This document shows positions 1-6,481 of a DNA stretch of 10,051 bases, piece by piece. Under the pieces are notes generated by a model. That model did no database searches and was not told where the DNA came from. It worked only from the letters and a program-made list of their open reading frames with translations. Every line of letters starts with the position of its first letter. Within the stretch, counting starts at the first letter, position 1. Source of the DNA: Pseudomonadota bacterium (GTDB taxonomy: Bacteria; Pseudomonadota; Alphaproteobacteria; Reyranellales; Reyranellaceae); contig JAEZIF010000285.1 of assembly GCA_023416135.1 (NCBI GenBank), forward strand, positions 1-10,051, read 5' to 3'. The position numbers and the translations under genes were made by a program.

Positions 1-151
1 CGCTTTCGGCCGGAGCCCTGCCCTTGATGCCCTGGCGGGCGCGCCGTGACCCTTCGCAGGACCATGGCTTATCCGATGCGTCAACGAATCTCGCTGGAGA
101 GCCGGCGTTGATCGGACGATGAATTCGTCAACCTGCAAGTGGAGTTGTTCC
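1..151. other. Unassigned left edge
   Basis: No gene can be supported here. One plus-strand frame is open from the window edge to a TGA at 120-122 (39 codons) and could be the tail of an upstream gene, but its residues match nothing I recognise. An ATG at 119 is in frame with the oxygenase pseudogene but has no ribosome binding site, so the gene start is placed at 152 and this stretch is treated as spacer or upstream gene end. Confidence 0.3.
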
Positions 152-973
152 ATGCCGCTCGATGTTGCTTCGCAAGCGAAACCCCTCACCACGACCTTGC
201 ACTACCTAGAGCGCGGTCCGGACAGGCCCGTGCGTTACGTCGAAGATCCGCCGCCCGGTGTTCCTCAGTGGAACGGCATCGACGATCCACGCGAGATCCG
301 CATCGAGGATGCCTGCGGCCGCGAGCACGAATTCACGCTCGATCGCAACGGCTTCCAGCTGGTCAGGCGGCCTTCGCAGGTGCGCAACTTCTACTCCGAC
401 GAGGAGGTCAAGCGGACCTACTATCCCTAGGTCGAGCAACTGCTGCGCTCCGAGCTCGGTGCAAGTCGGGTGTTCATCTTCGATCACACTGTGCGCAACG
501 CCGCCCTCAAGGGCGCGCGCGAGCCGTCCCGAAGGGTGCACAACGACCATACGGTGACCTCCGCACCGCGCCGTGTTCGCGATCATCTCGGCGCCGATGC
601 CGAGGAACTGCTGAAGCATCGGTTCGGCGTCGTCAATGTCTGGCGCCCGATCCGCGGGCCGGTGCTCGATTCGCCGCTGGCACTCTGCGACGCGCGGACC
701 TTCGCCGATGACGATCTCATCACCAGCGACCTCGTCTATCCGCATGTCCGCGGGGAGACCTCGTCGGTCGAATACAAACCCGGCCATCGCTGGTACTACT
801 TCTCGGAGCAGCGGCCCGACGAGGCGATCCTGATCCGGGTGCACGACAGCGCCAACGACGGCCGGGCGCGGCTGTCGTTCCATACGTCGTTCGACAATCC
901 GCTGGCCGTCGGCGCTCCGCCGCGCGAGAGCATCGAGGCGCGCGCCCTGGTGTTCTTTCCGCCGGACACCTGA
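152..973 (+). pseudogene. CmcJ/NvfI-family oxygenase-like gene broken by an amber codon
   Basis: This gene resembles the CmcJ/AsaB/NvfI family of non-haem Fe(II)/2-oxoglutarate-like hydroxylases and desaturases, known mainly from secondary metabolism. Start ATG 152 follows a GGAG at 141-144 with a 7-base gap. The frame reads 92 codons, meets TAG at 428-430 (codon 93), then continues in the same frame to TGA 971-973. Total length of 273 codons is normal for the family. Family landmarks lie after the stop: FDHTVRN (110-116), VHNDHT (129-134, with H130 and D132 as probable iron ligands), NVWRPIRGP (162-170), PLALCDA (175-181), WYYF (214-217) and HTSFDNP (244-250, H244 as third ligand). Relatives usually have Glu at the interrupted position (YYPEVE), so a single GAG-to-TAG change explains the break. 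The downstream part keeps coding character, so the lesion looks recent, or is a sequence error or a suppressed codon. Substrate is unknown and neighbours give no hint. Confidence 0.8.
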
Positions 974-985
974 GTTTCGGTCGGT

Positions 986-1007
986 GCGGAGAAGGGATTT
1001 TCTCCGC
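986..1007 (+). terminator. Hairpin just after the oxygenase pseudogene
   Basis: A perfect 8-bp stem (GCGGAGAA at 986-993 with TTCTCCGC at 1000-1007) closes a 6-base loop, starting 12 bases after the stop codon at 971-973. Its position suits transcription termination for the upstream gene, but no run of T follows, so it is not a classical intrinsic terminator. It may instead be part of a dispersed intergenic repeat. Confidence 0.35.
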
Positions 1008-1050
1008 TCGCCCCGTCCGAAGCAGATCTTGCCAAGACGAGGCGTAAGGT

Positions 1051-1077
1051 GCGGCCCGCGATTGATTCGCGGGCCGT
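1051..1077. repeat. GC-rich inverted repeat before the acetyltransferase gene
   Basis: Arms GGCCCGCG (1053-1060) and CGCGGGCC (1068-1075) pair perfectly across the 7-base loop ATTGATT. One further C-G pair (1052/1076) and a G-U pair (1051/1077) extend the stem to 10. No T-run follows. It lies 40 bases before the start of the acetyltransferase gene and could form in its leader RNA. Together with the hairpin at 986-1007 it makes a spacer with two strong stem-loops; function is unknown. Confidence 0.45.
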
Positions 1078-1116
1078 GCCATGCAAAGGCAGCTTGCCCC
1101 ATGAGGTGACGGCGCC

Positions 1117-2058
1117 ATGCCAGACAATGCGGTCGCCGCTACGGCGGATTTCGATATCGGTTCGATCGTTGCCGGCCTGCGGCAATCGCGCGATGTCCTG
1201 CACAATGTCCGCTATCGCGGGCCGGTGCGGCCGCCGCCGTCGCGCGAGGCCATCGTCGCGACGCTCCGCCAGCTCACCATGGCGCTCTTCCCGGCCCACT
1301 ACGGCAAGCTCGGCAACGGCAACGGTGCCGTGACGCCCGACATGATCGACGACTTCGTGGCCAGCGTGCTCGGGCGGTCGCTGCCGGACCTCTGCGAACA
1401 TCTGCGGGGGACGCTGCCCTTTGCCGCCGAGCCCCTGCCGTCGGACGAGGAACTGGGCCGTCGCGCGCGCGAGATCACTCGAGAGTTCGCCGCCCGCCTG
1501 CCGGAAATCCGCGGCCTGCTGGTGAGCGACCTGCGGGCGGCCTATTCCGGCGATCCCGCCGCGACCGGCTACTCCGAGATCCTGCTGGTCTATCCCGGCA
1601 TGACGGCAATCATCCATCACCGGCTGGCGCACGCGCTGCACAAGCTCGGTGCGCGTTTCCTCGCGCGGTACATCAGCGAAATCGCCCATTCGATGACCGG
1701 TATCGACATCCATCCAGGGGCACAGATCGGCGGCAGTTTCTTCATCGACCACGGTACCGGCGTCGTCGTCGGCGAGACGGCCATCATCGGCGAGCGCGTG
1801 CGGCTCTACCAGGCGGTGACCCTGGGCGCCCGCAGCTTCCCGGCCGACGATACCGGCACCCTGATCAAGGGCCGCCTGCGTCATCCCATCGTGGAGGACG
1901 ATGTCGTGATCTACGCCGGCGCCACTGTCCTCGGCCGCATCACCGTGGGGCGCGGCTCGACGATCGGCGGCAGCGTGTGGTTGACGCATAGCGTGCCGCC
2001 CGACAGCCACATCACGCAGGCTCAGGTGCGCAGCAACGAGCCCGACCGGCAGGGCTGA
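1117..2058 (+). CDS. cysE: Serine O-acetyltransferase, EpsC-type
   Basis: This cytoplasmic enzyme transfers acetyl from acetyl-CoA to L-serine, giving O-acetylserine, the carbon acceptor for sulfide in cysteine synthesis. The start ATG follows GAGGTGA (1103-1109) with a 7-base gap. The 313-residue protein has an N-terminal helical region (about 1-190) and a C-terminal left-handed beta-helix of hexapeptide repeats (about 195-295). By comparison with E. coli CysE (D143, H158, H193), the catalytic residues are D197 in GIDIHPGA, H212 in DHGTGVVVGET and H256 in RHPIVED. The loop between H212 and H256 is 9 residues longer than in E. coli CysE, as in the EpsC-type subgroup with long N-terminal regions. 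The C-terminus (ending RQG) lacks the terminal Ile that E. coli CysE inserts into cysteine synthase, so a stable complex with that enzyme is doubtful. It precedes a putative organosulfur importer by 242 bases, which fits a sulfur role; the gap suggests separate transcription. Confidence 0.9.
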   Translation: MPDNAVAATADFDIGSIVAGLRQSRDVLHNVRYRGPVRPPPSREAIVATLRQLTMALFPAHYGKLGNGNGAVTPDMIDDFVASVLGRSLPDLCEHLRGTLPFAAEPLPSDEELGRRAREITREFAARLPEIRGLLVSDLRAAYSGDPAATGYSEILLVYPGMTAIIHHRLAHALHKLGARFLARYISEIAHSMTGIDIHPGAQIGGSFFIDHGTGVVVGETAIIGERVRLYQAVTLGARSFPADDTGTLIKGRLRHPIVEDDVVIYAGATVLGRITVGRGSTIGGSVWLTHSVPPDSHITQAQVRSNEPDRQG

Positions 2059-2233
2059 TTGGGGCCGACGGCGTGCTGGCATCGCATTCGGTTTCGAGCA
2101 CCCGACAGGCTGGTGGCGTCCGGTCAGGGGCGGTGTAGGGCAGAAACCGTTGCTGCGGCGAGTCTGTTTGGCAGCAAATCGTTCGCCCGCATGCGATCGC
2201 AGCAGCACGAGCGCATTTATTGGCGCGTGCCGA

Positions 2234-2262
2234 TTGTGCCAGGGGGAAGGATTTTCTATTTC
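2234..2262 (+). promoter_or_regulatory. Possible promoter ahead of the ABC importer genes
   Basis: The 242-base spacer 2059-2300 has no convincing gene and becomes A/T-richer towards its end. A weak sigma-70-like pair can be drawn: TTGTGC (2234-2239) and TATTTC (2257-2262) 17 bases apart, about 38 bases before the binding-protein start. Both hexamers are imperfect, so this is only a candidate for the importer operon promoter. Confidence 0.2.
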
Positions 2263-2300
2263 TGCCGCCCGTTTACGCGTCGAACAAAGTGAGTTTTTCA

Positions 2301-3338
2301 ATGACTGCGCCTTTCATTGCTCGCCGATCGTTCCTGTATGGAGGCAGTGCAGTGCTCGCTTCGGCGATGGCCGGCACGGCGGGAGCGCAGGCGAGCGTTC
2401 CGGTGCGGGTCGGCAACATCCCGGTCGTCGGCGCCGCGCCGATCTTCGTCGCCGACAAGGAAGGCTGGGCGAAGGCCGCCGGGCTCGATCTCGCCTTCAC
2501 CACCTTCCAGTCCGGACCCAACGCCATCCAGGCGCTGGCCTCGGGCACGATCGATGTCTATGTCGCGGGCATCGCACCGCTCGGCGTGGCGCGCTCGCGC
2601 GGCATCGACGTCAAGGTCGTGGCGGCCACCGCCACGGGCGAGAACGTCTTCGTCGGCGGCCCGCGGCTGGCGCAGCATTTCGCGCCGGGCGTGGCCCCGG
2701 CCGAGGCGTTCAAGCGCTATCGCACAGCCGGCGGCAAGCCCGCTCGACTTGCCACCCAGCCGGCGGGATCCGTGCCCAACACGACGCTGCAGTATTGGCT
2801 GTGGGAGGTCGCCAAGGCCAACCGCAATGACGTCGAGATCGTGGCCATGGGCATCGATGCGACCCAGCAGGCGGTGCTGGCCGACGCCGTTGAAGGCGCC
2901 ATCGTGCGAGAGCCGGCGCTCAGCATCATCCAGAAGAGCAATCCGGGCATCAAGCTGATCGAGGTCGGCGACAAGCTCTTTCCCGGCCAGCCCGGTACCG
3001 TGGTCGGCGTCTCCGGCGCCTTCCTGGCCAAGCATCCGGCCGCCGTGCAGTCGCTGGTCGACGTGCTGGTGCGTGCCGGCGACCTGCTAGTGCGCGATCC
3101 CGATCGCGCGGCGCCGGCGCTGGCGGCCAACCTCGGCAAGGGCATCGTCGAGCTCGACATCATCAAGACGGCGCTGAAGTCGCCGGCGACCAGGTTCGTG
3201 ATCGACCCGCGCGCGGTGATCGGGCCGGCCAAGGCGATGGAGGCCTATCAGGTCAAGCTTGGCTCGGTGAAGGAGGCGGCGCAGCTCGACGATCTGTTCG
3301 ACGTGCGCTTCTTCGAGAAGGCGCAGCGGCCGGGCTGA
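2301..3338 (+). CDS. ABC transporter substrate-binding protein, SsuA/TauA/NMT1-like
   Basis: This is the periplasmic binding protein of an importer in the nitrate/sulfonate/taurine class. From ATG 2301 it is 345 residues long. The N-terminus has paired arginines (ARRSF, 7-11), a hydrophobic stretch (about 12-28) and a likely cleavage site after AGAQA (27-31). The signal is Tat-like, although Sec export is also possible. I prefer this start over an upstream in-frame one at 2220 because it gives a proper signal peptide; the ribosome site is weak (AGTGAG at 2288-2293). The mature protein opens with VRVGNIPVVGAAPIFVADKEGW, typical of the first lobe, followed by FQSGPNAIQALASGTIDV (69-86), the usual ligand-lobe motif of this family. 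Later segments (GIDATQQAVLADAVEGAIV, and PGTVVGVSGAFLAKHP) also fit. Ligand cannot be read from sequence. A linked SsuD-like monooxygenase and a cysteine-pathway gene favour an organosulfur compound. It is the first gene of a three-gene operon. Confidence 0.85.
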   Translation: MTAPFIARRSFLYGGSAVLASAMAGTAGAQASVPVRVGNIPVVGAAPIFVADKEGWAKAAGLDLAFTTFQSGPNAIQALASGTIDVYVAGIAPLGVARSRGIDVKVVAATATGENVFVGGPRLAQHFAPGVAPAEAFKRYRTAGGKPARLATQPAGSVPNTTLQYWLWEVAKANRNDVEIVAMGIDATQQAVLADAVEGAIVREPALSIIQKSNPGIKLIEVGDKLFPGQPGTVVGVSGAFLAKHPAAVQSLVDVLVRAGDLLVRDPDRAAPALAANLGKGIVELDIIKTALKSPATRFVIDPRAVIGPAKAMEAYQVKLGSVKEAAQLDDLFDVRFFEKAQRPG

Positions 3339-3343
3339 CGATC

Positions 3344-4150
3344 GTGACGATGTCGCAGACCGAGGCCCTGCCGCGGGTCGGCGCCGCGCGCCCGAAGCTC
3401 GGCGCCATGACGTCGATCGGCCTGGGGGCGGCGGGCCTGCTCGCCTTCCTGCTGGTCTGGGAGGCCGTGCCGGCGCTCGGCATCGTCAATCCGATGATGC
3501 TGCCGGGGCCGCTGGCGATTCCCGCCGCGTTCCGCAGCGAGCTTGCCTCAGGCATGTGGCTTTCGGCCGTGACCGGCAGCCTCAGCCACTACACGCTGGG
3601 CCTCATCCTCGGCTCGGCGCTGGGCGTGGCGCTCGGCGTGCTCACCGGCATGTCGCGCGTCGCCGAGGACCTGACGTCATGGGTGGTGCGCGTGCTGCGG
3701 CCCATCCCGGGCCTGGCCTGGGCGCCGTTCGCCATCATCTGGTTCGGTGTCACGCCCAAGGCGGCCGTCTTCATCATCACCATCTCGGTCTTCTGGATCG
3801 TGTTCTTCGCGGCCCATGGCGCGGTGCGCGCCGTCGATCGCGATCTCGTCGAGGTCGCCGAGGCGTTCGGCTTCCGCGCCGCGCACGAGAAGCTTCTCAA
3901 GATCTACTTGCCGGCGGCGATGCCGGGAATCCTGATCGGCCTGCGCACGGCGCTGGGCCAGGCGTGGATGGCTGTGGTCGCGGCCGAGATCTTCGGCGTG
4001 CCCGGACTGGGACACCGCATGATCGAGGCATCGTCGCTGCTCGCGACCGATATCGTCGTCGTCTACATGCTGACCATGGCGGCACTCTACGGCCTGCTCG
4101 ATTCGCTCTTCCTCGTCGGTCAGGGCTGGTTGCTTCGATGGAAAGCGTGA
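3344..4150 (+). CDS. ABC transporter permease, SsuC/TauC-like
   Basis: This inner-membrane permease should form the homodimeric channel of the importer. It is 268 residues from GTG 3344, or 266 from ATG 3350; neither has a clear ribosome site, so the start is undecided. Only five bases separate the binding-protein stop from the GTG, which suggests translational coupling. Hydrophobic segments lie at about 23-45, 80-101, 121-136, 139-157, 196-216 and 236-258, the usual six. The cytoplasmic EAA loop that docks on the ATPase is at about 170-202 (EVAEAFGFRAAHEKLL, then LPAAMPGILIGLRTAL). LRPIPGLAWAPFAIIWFG (118-135) is typical of SsuC/TauC permeases. The last 13 bases overlap the ATPase gene. Confidence 0.9.
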   Translation: MTMSQTEALPRVGAARPKLGAMTSIGLGAAGLLAFLLVWEAVPALGIVNPMMLPGPLAIPAAFRSELASGMWLSAVTGSLSHYTLGLILGSALGVALGVLTGMSRVAEDLTSWVVRVLRPIPGLAWAPFAIIWFGVTPKAAVFIITISVFWIVFFAAHGAVRAVDRDLVEVAEAFGFRAAHEKLLKIYLPAAMPGILIGLRTALGQAWMAVVAAEIFGVPGLGHRMIEASSLLATDIVVVYMLTMAALYGLLDSLFLVGQGWLLRWKA

Positions 4151-4881
4151 TCGACATCCGGGGCCTGGCGCTCGCCTTCGAGCGCGATGGCCGACGTACC
4201 GAGGTGCTGCGCGACCTCGACCTTGCGATCGGCCGCGGCTCGTTCGTGGCCATCGTCGGTGCTTCCGGGGTGGGCAAGTCCACCCTGTTGCGCGTCCTGA
4301 TCGGCTTGGCCAAGGCGAGCGCCGGCCGCGTCTCCCTGGCCACCCGCTCGACAGCGCGCCAGCCGGTGGCGCTGGTCTTCCAGGATTCGCGCCTGCTGCC
4401 ATGGCGCCGCGTCATCGACAACGTCGCTTTCGGCCTGGAGGGGAGCGGCCTGGCGCGGCGCGAACGGCGGAGCCGGGCGCTCGAGGCGCTACGGATCGTC
4501 GGCCTTGCCGATCTCGCCCAGCGCTGGCCTCATCAGCTCTCGGGCGGACAGCGGCAGCGGGTGGCGCTGGCGCGCGCCCTTGCCGTCGAGCCCGAGGTGC
4601 TGCTGATGGACGAGCCATTCTCGGCACTCGATGCCATCGCGCGCGAAGCGCTGCAGGATGAGCTGATCCGCATCTGGCAGGTCACGGGCAAGACGATCCT
4701 GTTCGTCACCCACGACATAGACGAGGCGATCTATCTCGCCGACCGCGTCGTCGTGCTGGCCGGCAAGCCCGGCCGCAGCGTTGCCGACAATGCGATCGCC
4801 GCGGCGCGCCCGCGGCATCGCTGGGATGCGGCGGCTTCTGCCCTGGTCGCAGACATTCGCACTCACCTGGCCAGCGCGTGA
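4138..4881 (+). CDS. ABC transporter ATPase, SsuB/TauB-like
   Basis: This cytoplasmic ATPase should power the importer encoded by the two preceding genes. ATG 4138 lies inside the permease gene, a 13-base overlap typical of coupled subunits, and the 247-residue length is normal. All nucleotide-binding motifs are intact: Walker A GASGVGKST (41-49), Q-loop FQDSRLLPW (81-89, Q82), signature LSGGQ (134-138), Walker B LLMDEP (155-160, catalytic E159), D-loop SALD (162-165) and switch His in THD (H192). The FQDSRLLPW form of the Q-loop is characteristic of the nitrate/sulfonate/taurine class. The frame is open upstream to 3556, but that part is a shadow of the permease gene. The operon appears to end here: 52 bases later lies the end of a convergent minus-strand gene. 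Confidence 0.92.
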   Translation: MESVIDIRGLALAFERDGRRTEVLRDLDLAIGRGSFVAIVGASGVGKSTLLRVLIGLAKASAGRVSLATRSTARQPVALVFQDSRLLPWRRVIDNVAFGLEGSGLARRERRSRALEALRIVGLADLAQRWPHQLSGGQRQRVALARALAVEPEVLLMDEPFSALDAIAREALQDELIRIWQVTGKTILFVTHDIDEAIYLADRVVVLAGKPGRSVADNAIAAARPRHRWDAAASALVADIRTHLASA

Positions 4882-4933
4882 GTGCGCGGTCGACGCAGTT
4901 GTGCGCCTGTCGTCGCGGGCGGGAAGCGTGACT

Positions 4934-5200
4934 TCAGCACGTCGCCTCGAGCAGCCCGGTCTTCACACAAGGAGTCACGTACTTGACGACGGCCGGCGAC
5001 CGGTAGGTGGCCAGCTCCCTGATGGCGCTGCTGCTGATGAACTGGAAATCCGGAATGTTGAAGCGGATGTCGTGCCGTCGGCAGTAGTCGACCAGCAGGC
5101 CGGTGAACTCGAGAGGTGACGTCACTGCTGGCATGGGGAGGAACCCGATACCAACGATGGTAATGGCACCCGACGCTGCCCCCAAGGTGTACCCCCTCAT
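4934..5200 (-). CDS. Small hypothetical protein, possibly exported
   Basis: I do not recognise this gene. From ATG 5200 it encodes 88 residues; the frame extends to a TTG at 5239 (101 residues), but that stretch overlaps promoter-like sequence. Codons from about residue 29 on strongly prefer G or C at the third position, matching the genome, which argues for real coding. The N-terminus (about 4-25, GAASGAITIVGIGFLPMPAVTS) is hydrophobic after one Arg and could be a signal peptide or anchor. The rest is mixed, with three cysteines: one in the middle (DYCRRHD) and two near the C-terminus (TPCVKTG and the last residue). No Shine-Dalgarno precedes the ATG. A -35-like TTGACG at 5239-5234 would start transcription close to the ATG, so a leaderless mRNA is possible. 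It is convergent with the ATPase gene and points the same way as the monooxygenase gene upstream, 138 bases away. Confidence 0.5.
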   Translation of the reverse strand: MRGYTLGAASGAITIVGIGFLPMPAVTSPLEFTGLLVDYCRRHDIRFNIPDFQFISSSAIRELATYRSPAVVKYVTPCVKTGLLEATC

Positions 5201-5210
5201 GGCACGAAAA

Positions 5211-5239
5211 AATCCACGAGAACGAAACTGGATCGTCAA
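5211..5239 (-). promoter_or_regulatory. Weak promoter-like site for the small minus-strand gene
   Basis: On the minus strand TTGACG (5239-5234) lies 17 bases from TGGATT (5216-5211), a poor -10. Transcription would begin around 5204, almost at ATG 5200. The -35 lies inside the 22-bp palindrome, which suggests control of the small gene by whatever binds there. Confidence 0.25.
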
Positions 5240-5256
5240 TAACGGTCGTTATTGAC
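5235..5256. promoter_or_regulatory. Perfect 22-bp palindrome, operator-like
   Basis: Arms GTCAATAACG (5235-5244) and CGTTATTGAC (5247-5256) are exact inverted copies around a central GT. It is A/T-rich against a GC-rich background, and its size and symmetry suit a dimeric repressor such as a TetR-type protein. Each arm carries a TTGAC core, giving TTGACA on the plus strand (5252-5257) and TTGACG on the minus strand (5239-5234), so a bound protein would cover both -35 elements. No regulator gene is in the window. Confidence 0.55.
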
Positions 5257-5280
5257 AGCTTCTCGAGTTATCGCTATGGT
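5252..5280 (+). promoter_or_regulatory. Sigma-70-like promoter reading plus, with no clear gene behind it
   Basis: A consensus -35 TTGACA (5252-5257) is followed at 17 bases by TATGGT (5275-5280), four of six matches to the -10 consensus. Transcription would start near 5287 and run into the 3' end of the minus-strand monooxygenase gene. No plausible plus-strand gene begins before 6482, so the product would be an antisense or short untranslated RNA, if the promoter is used at all. Confidence 0.35.
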
Positions 5281-5338
5281 GAAGCCTGCCTGCCTGCTCA
5301 GGCTCCGATCATCCGATCGTATGCTGCGGGCGGGAAGG

Positions 5339-6427
5339 TTATGCCGCCTTCGCGTGATCCAGCTCTGCGGCGCCGGCCCGCAGGCGCGGGATCAGCTCGC
5401 GGCCGAAGTCGATCGTGTCATCGTAGGGATCGAAGCCCCTGATCAGGAACGAGTGGATACCGAGCTTGTAGTATTCCAGCATCGCCCGGGCGACCTGCTC
5501 CGGCGTGCCGACCAGGCAGGAAGTGTTGCCCATGGCGCCGGTTGCCTCGGCGATCGGCATCCACAGTCGCTCGTCGTGCGTCTCGCCGGCGGCGGCGAAG
5601 TCGAGCAGGCGGCGGGCCGACTGGTCGAGCGGCTTCTTGTTGTTGCCGAACCCGGTCGGATCGCCGGGTTTCTGGACCGAGGCCAGGATGCGCCGGGCGC
5701 GGTCCCAGGCGGCGCCCTCGGTAGCGGCCAGGATCGGGCGGAACGACATGTTGAACGTGGGCGTGCGGCCGAAGGCGGCGGCGCGGGCGCGGAACTCCGC
5801 GATGCGCTCGGCGGTCGGCGCCAAGGGTTCGCCGAACATGGCGAACACGTCGCAATGCCTGGCGCCCATGGCCAGCGCGCCTTCCGACGATCCACCGAAA
5901 AACAGCAGCGGATGCGGCTTCTGGAAGGGGGTTACGTCGGACTTGGCGCCGCGCACGCGATAGAACTCGCCGGTGAAGTCGAAGCGCCGGGGAGTCGTCC
6001 AGGCCAGCTTCATCACCTCGATGTACTCGGCGGCCCGGCGATAGCGCACGTCCTTAGGCGCGAAGTCGCCGTCGCCTTCCTGCTCGGCGTCGCTGGCGCC
6101 GGCGATGATGTGGATGGCGACGCGACCCTCGGTCAGGTGGTCGAAGGTCGCGATCTTGCGCGCGGCCAGCGTCGGCGCCACGAAGCCCGGGCGATGGGCG
6201 ATCAGGAAACCCAGCCGCTCTGTGTGAAGGGCGGCATGCTGTGCCACCAGGAAACCCTCGGCCGACGAGGCCGTGTAGCCGACCAGCGCCAGGTCGAAAC
6301 CCGCCCTGTCATGCGCCTGTGCGTAGGATCTGAGATAGGGGGCCGAGATGCCGCCCTTGATGATGTGGACCGTGGCCTCGCCGCTGGGCGGCGCCACGCC
6401 GATCATCCCGATGATGCGCACGGGCAT
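5339..6427 (-). CDS. SsuD-like flavin-dependent monooxygenase with a changed active site
   Basis: This 362-residue protein belongs to the bacterial-luciferase-like flavin monooxygenases and aligns almost without gaps to E. coli alkanesulfonate monooxygenase SsuD (FMNH2 plus O2, releasing sulfite from sulfonates). The start ATG (6427) has GGAG about ten bases upstream; the frame runs on to 6799 but only through shadow of the pentapeptide gene. Shared landmarks: LAHRP-like LIAHRPGFVAPTLAARKIATFDHLTEGR (77-102), HIIAG (106-110), GDGDF (118-122), FYRVRGAK (155-162), PLLFFGGSS (173-181) and the C-terminal LVG-x-PEQVA (305-313). The SsuD catalytic residues C54, R226, H228, R297 and Y331 (mature numbering) align with S55, S228, R230, A298 and F332 here, so the usual SsuD chemistry is doubtful. 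A reduced flavin from a separate reductase would be needed; none is encoded here. Its neighbour is an SsuA/B/C-like importer, so oxidation of an imported organosulfur compound is the best guess. Confidence 0.85.
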   Translation of the reverse strand: MPVRIIGMIGVAPPSGEATVHIIKGGISAPYLRSYAQAHDRAGFDLALVGYTASSAEGFLVAQHAALHTERLGFLIAHRPGFVAPTLAARKIATFDHLTEGRVAIHIIAGASDAEQEGDGDFAPKDVRYRRAAEYIEVMKLAWTTPRRFDFTGEFYRVRGAKSDVTPFQKPHPLLFFGGSSEGALAMGARHCDVFAMFGEPLAPTAERIAEFRARAAAFGRTPTFNMSFRPILAATEGAAWDRARRILASVQKPGDPTGFGNNKKPLDQSARRLLDFAAAGETHDERLWMPIAEATGAMGNTSCLVGTPEQVARAMLEYYKLGIHSFLIRGFDPYDDTIDFGRELIPRLRAGAAELDHAKAA

Positions 6428-6481
6428 GTGTTCTTCTCCACGCTGTACCGTCGACGCTGCCCACGATGCTATCCTGATCGG
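6428..6481. promoter_or_regulatory. Short divergent control region
   Basis: These 54 bases separate the starts of the monooxygenase (minus) and pentapeptide (plus) genes and must hold signals for both if they are transcribed separately. On the plus strand TATCCT (6470-6475) resembles a -10 box ending six bases before the pentapeptide ATG, with no Shine-Dalgarno in between, as for a leaderless mRNA; I see no good -35. On the minus strand only the monooxygenase ribosome site is clear. Confidence 0.3.

Noticed and set aside
2059..2292. A 77-codon frame directly after the acetyltransferase stop
   Set aside because: It has an unusual start with no ribosome site, no homology and mixed codon preference; it is best read as spacer.
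796..2301. A 501-codon minus-strand open frame
   Set aside because: It is the complement of the serine acetyltransferase gene and its flanks, low in complexity and without family signatures.
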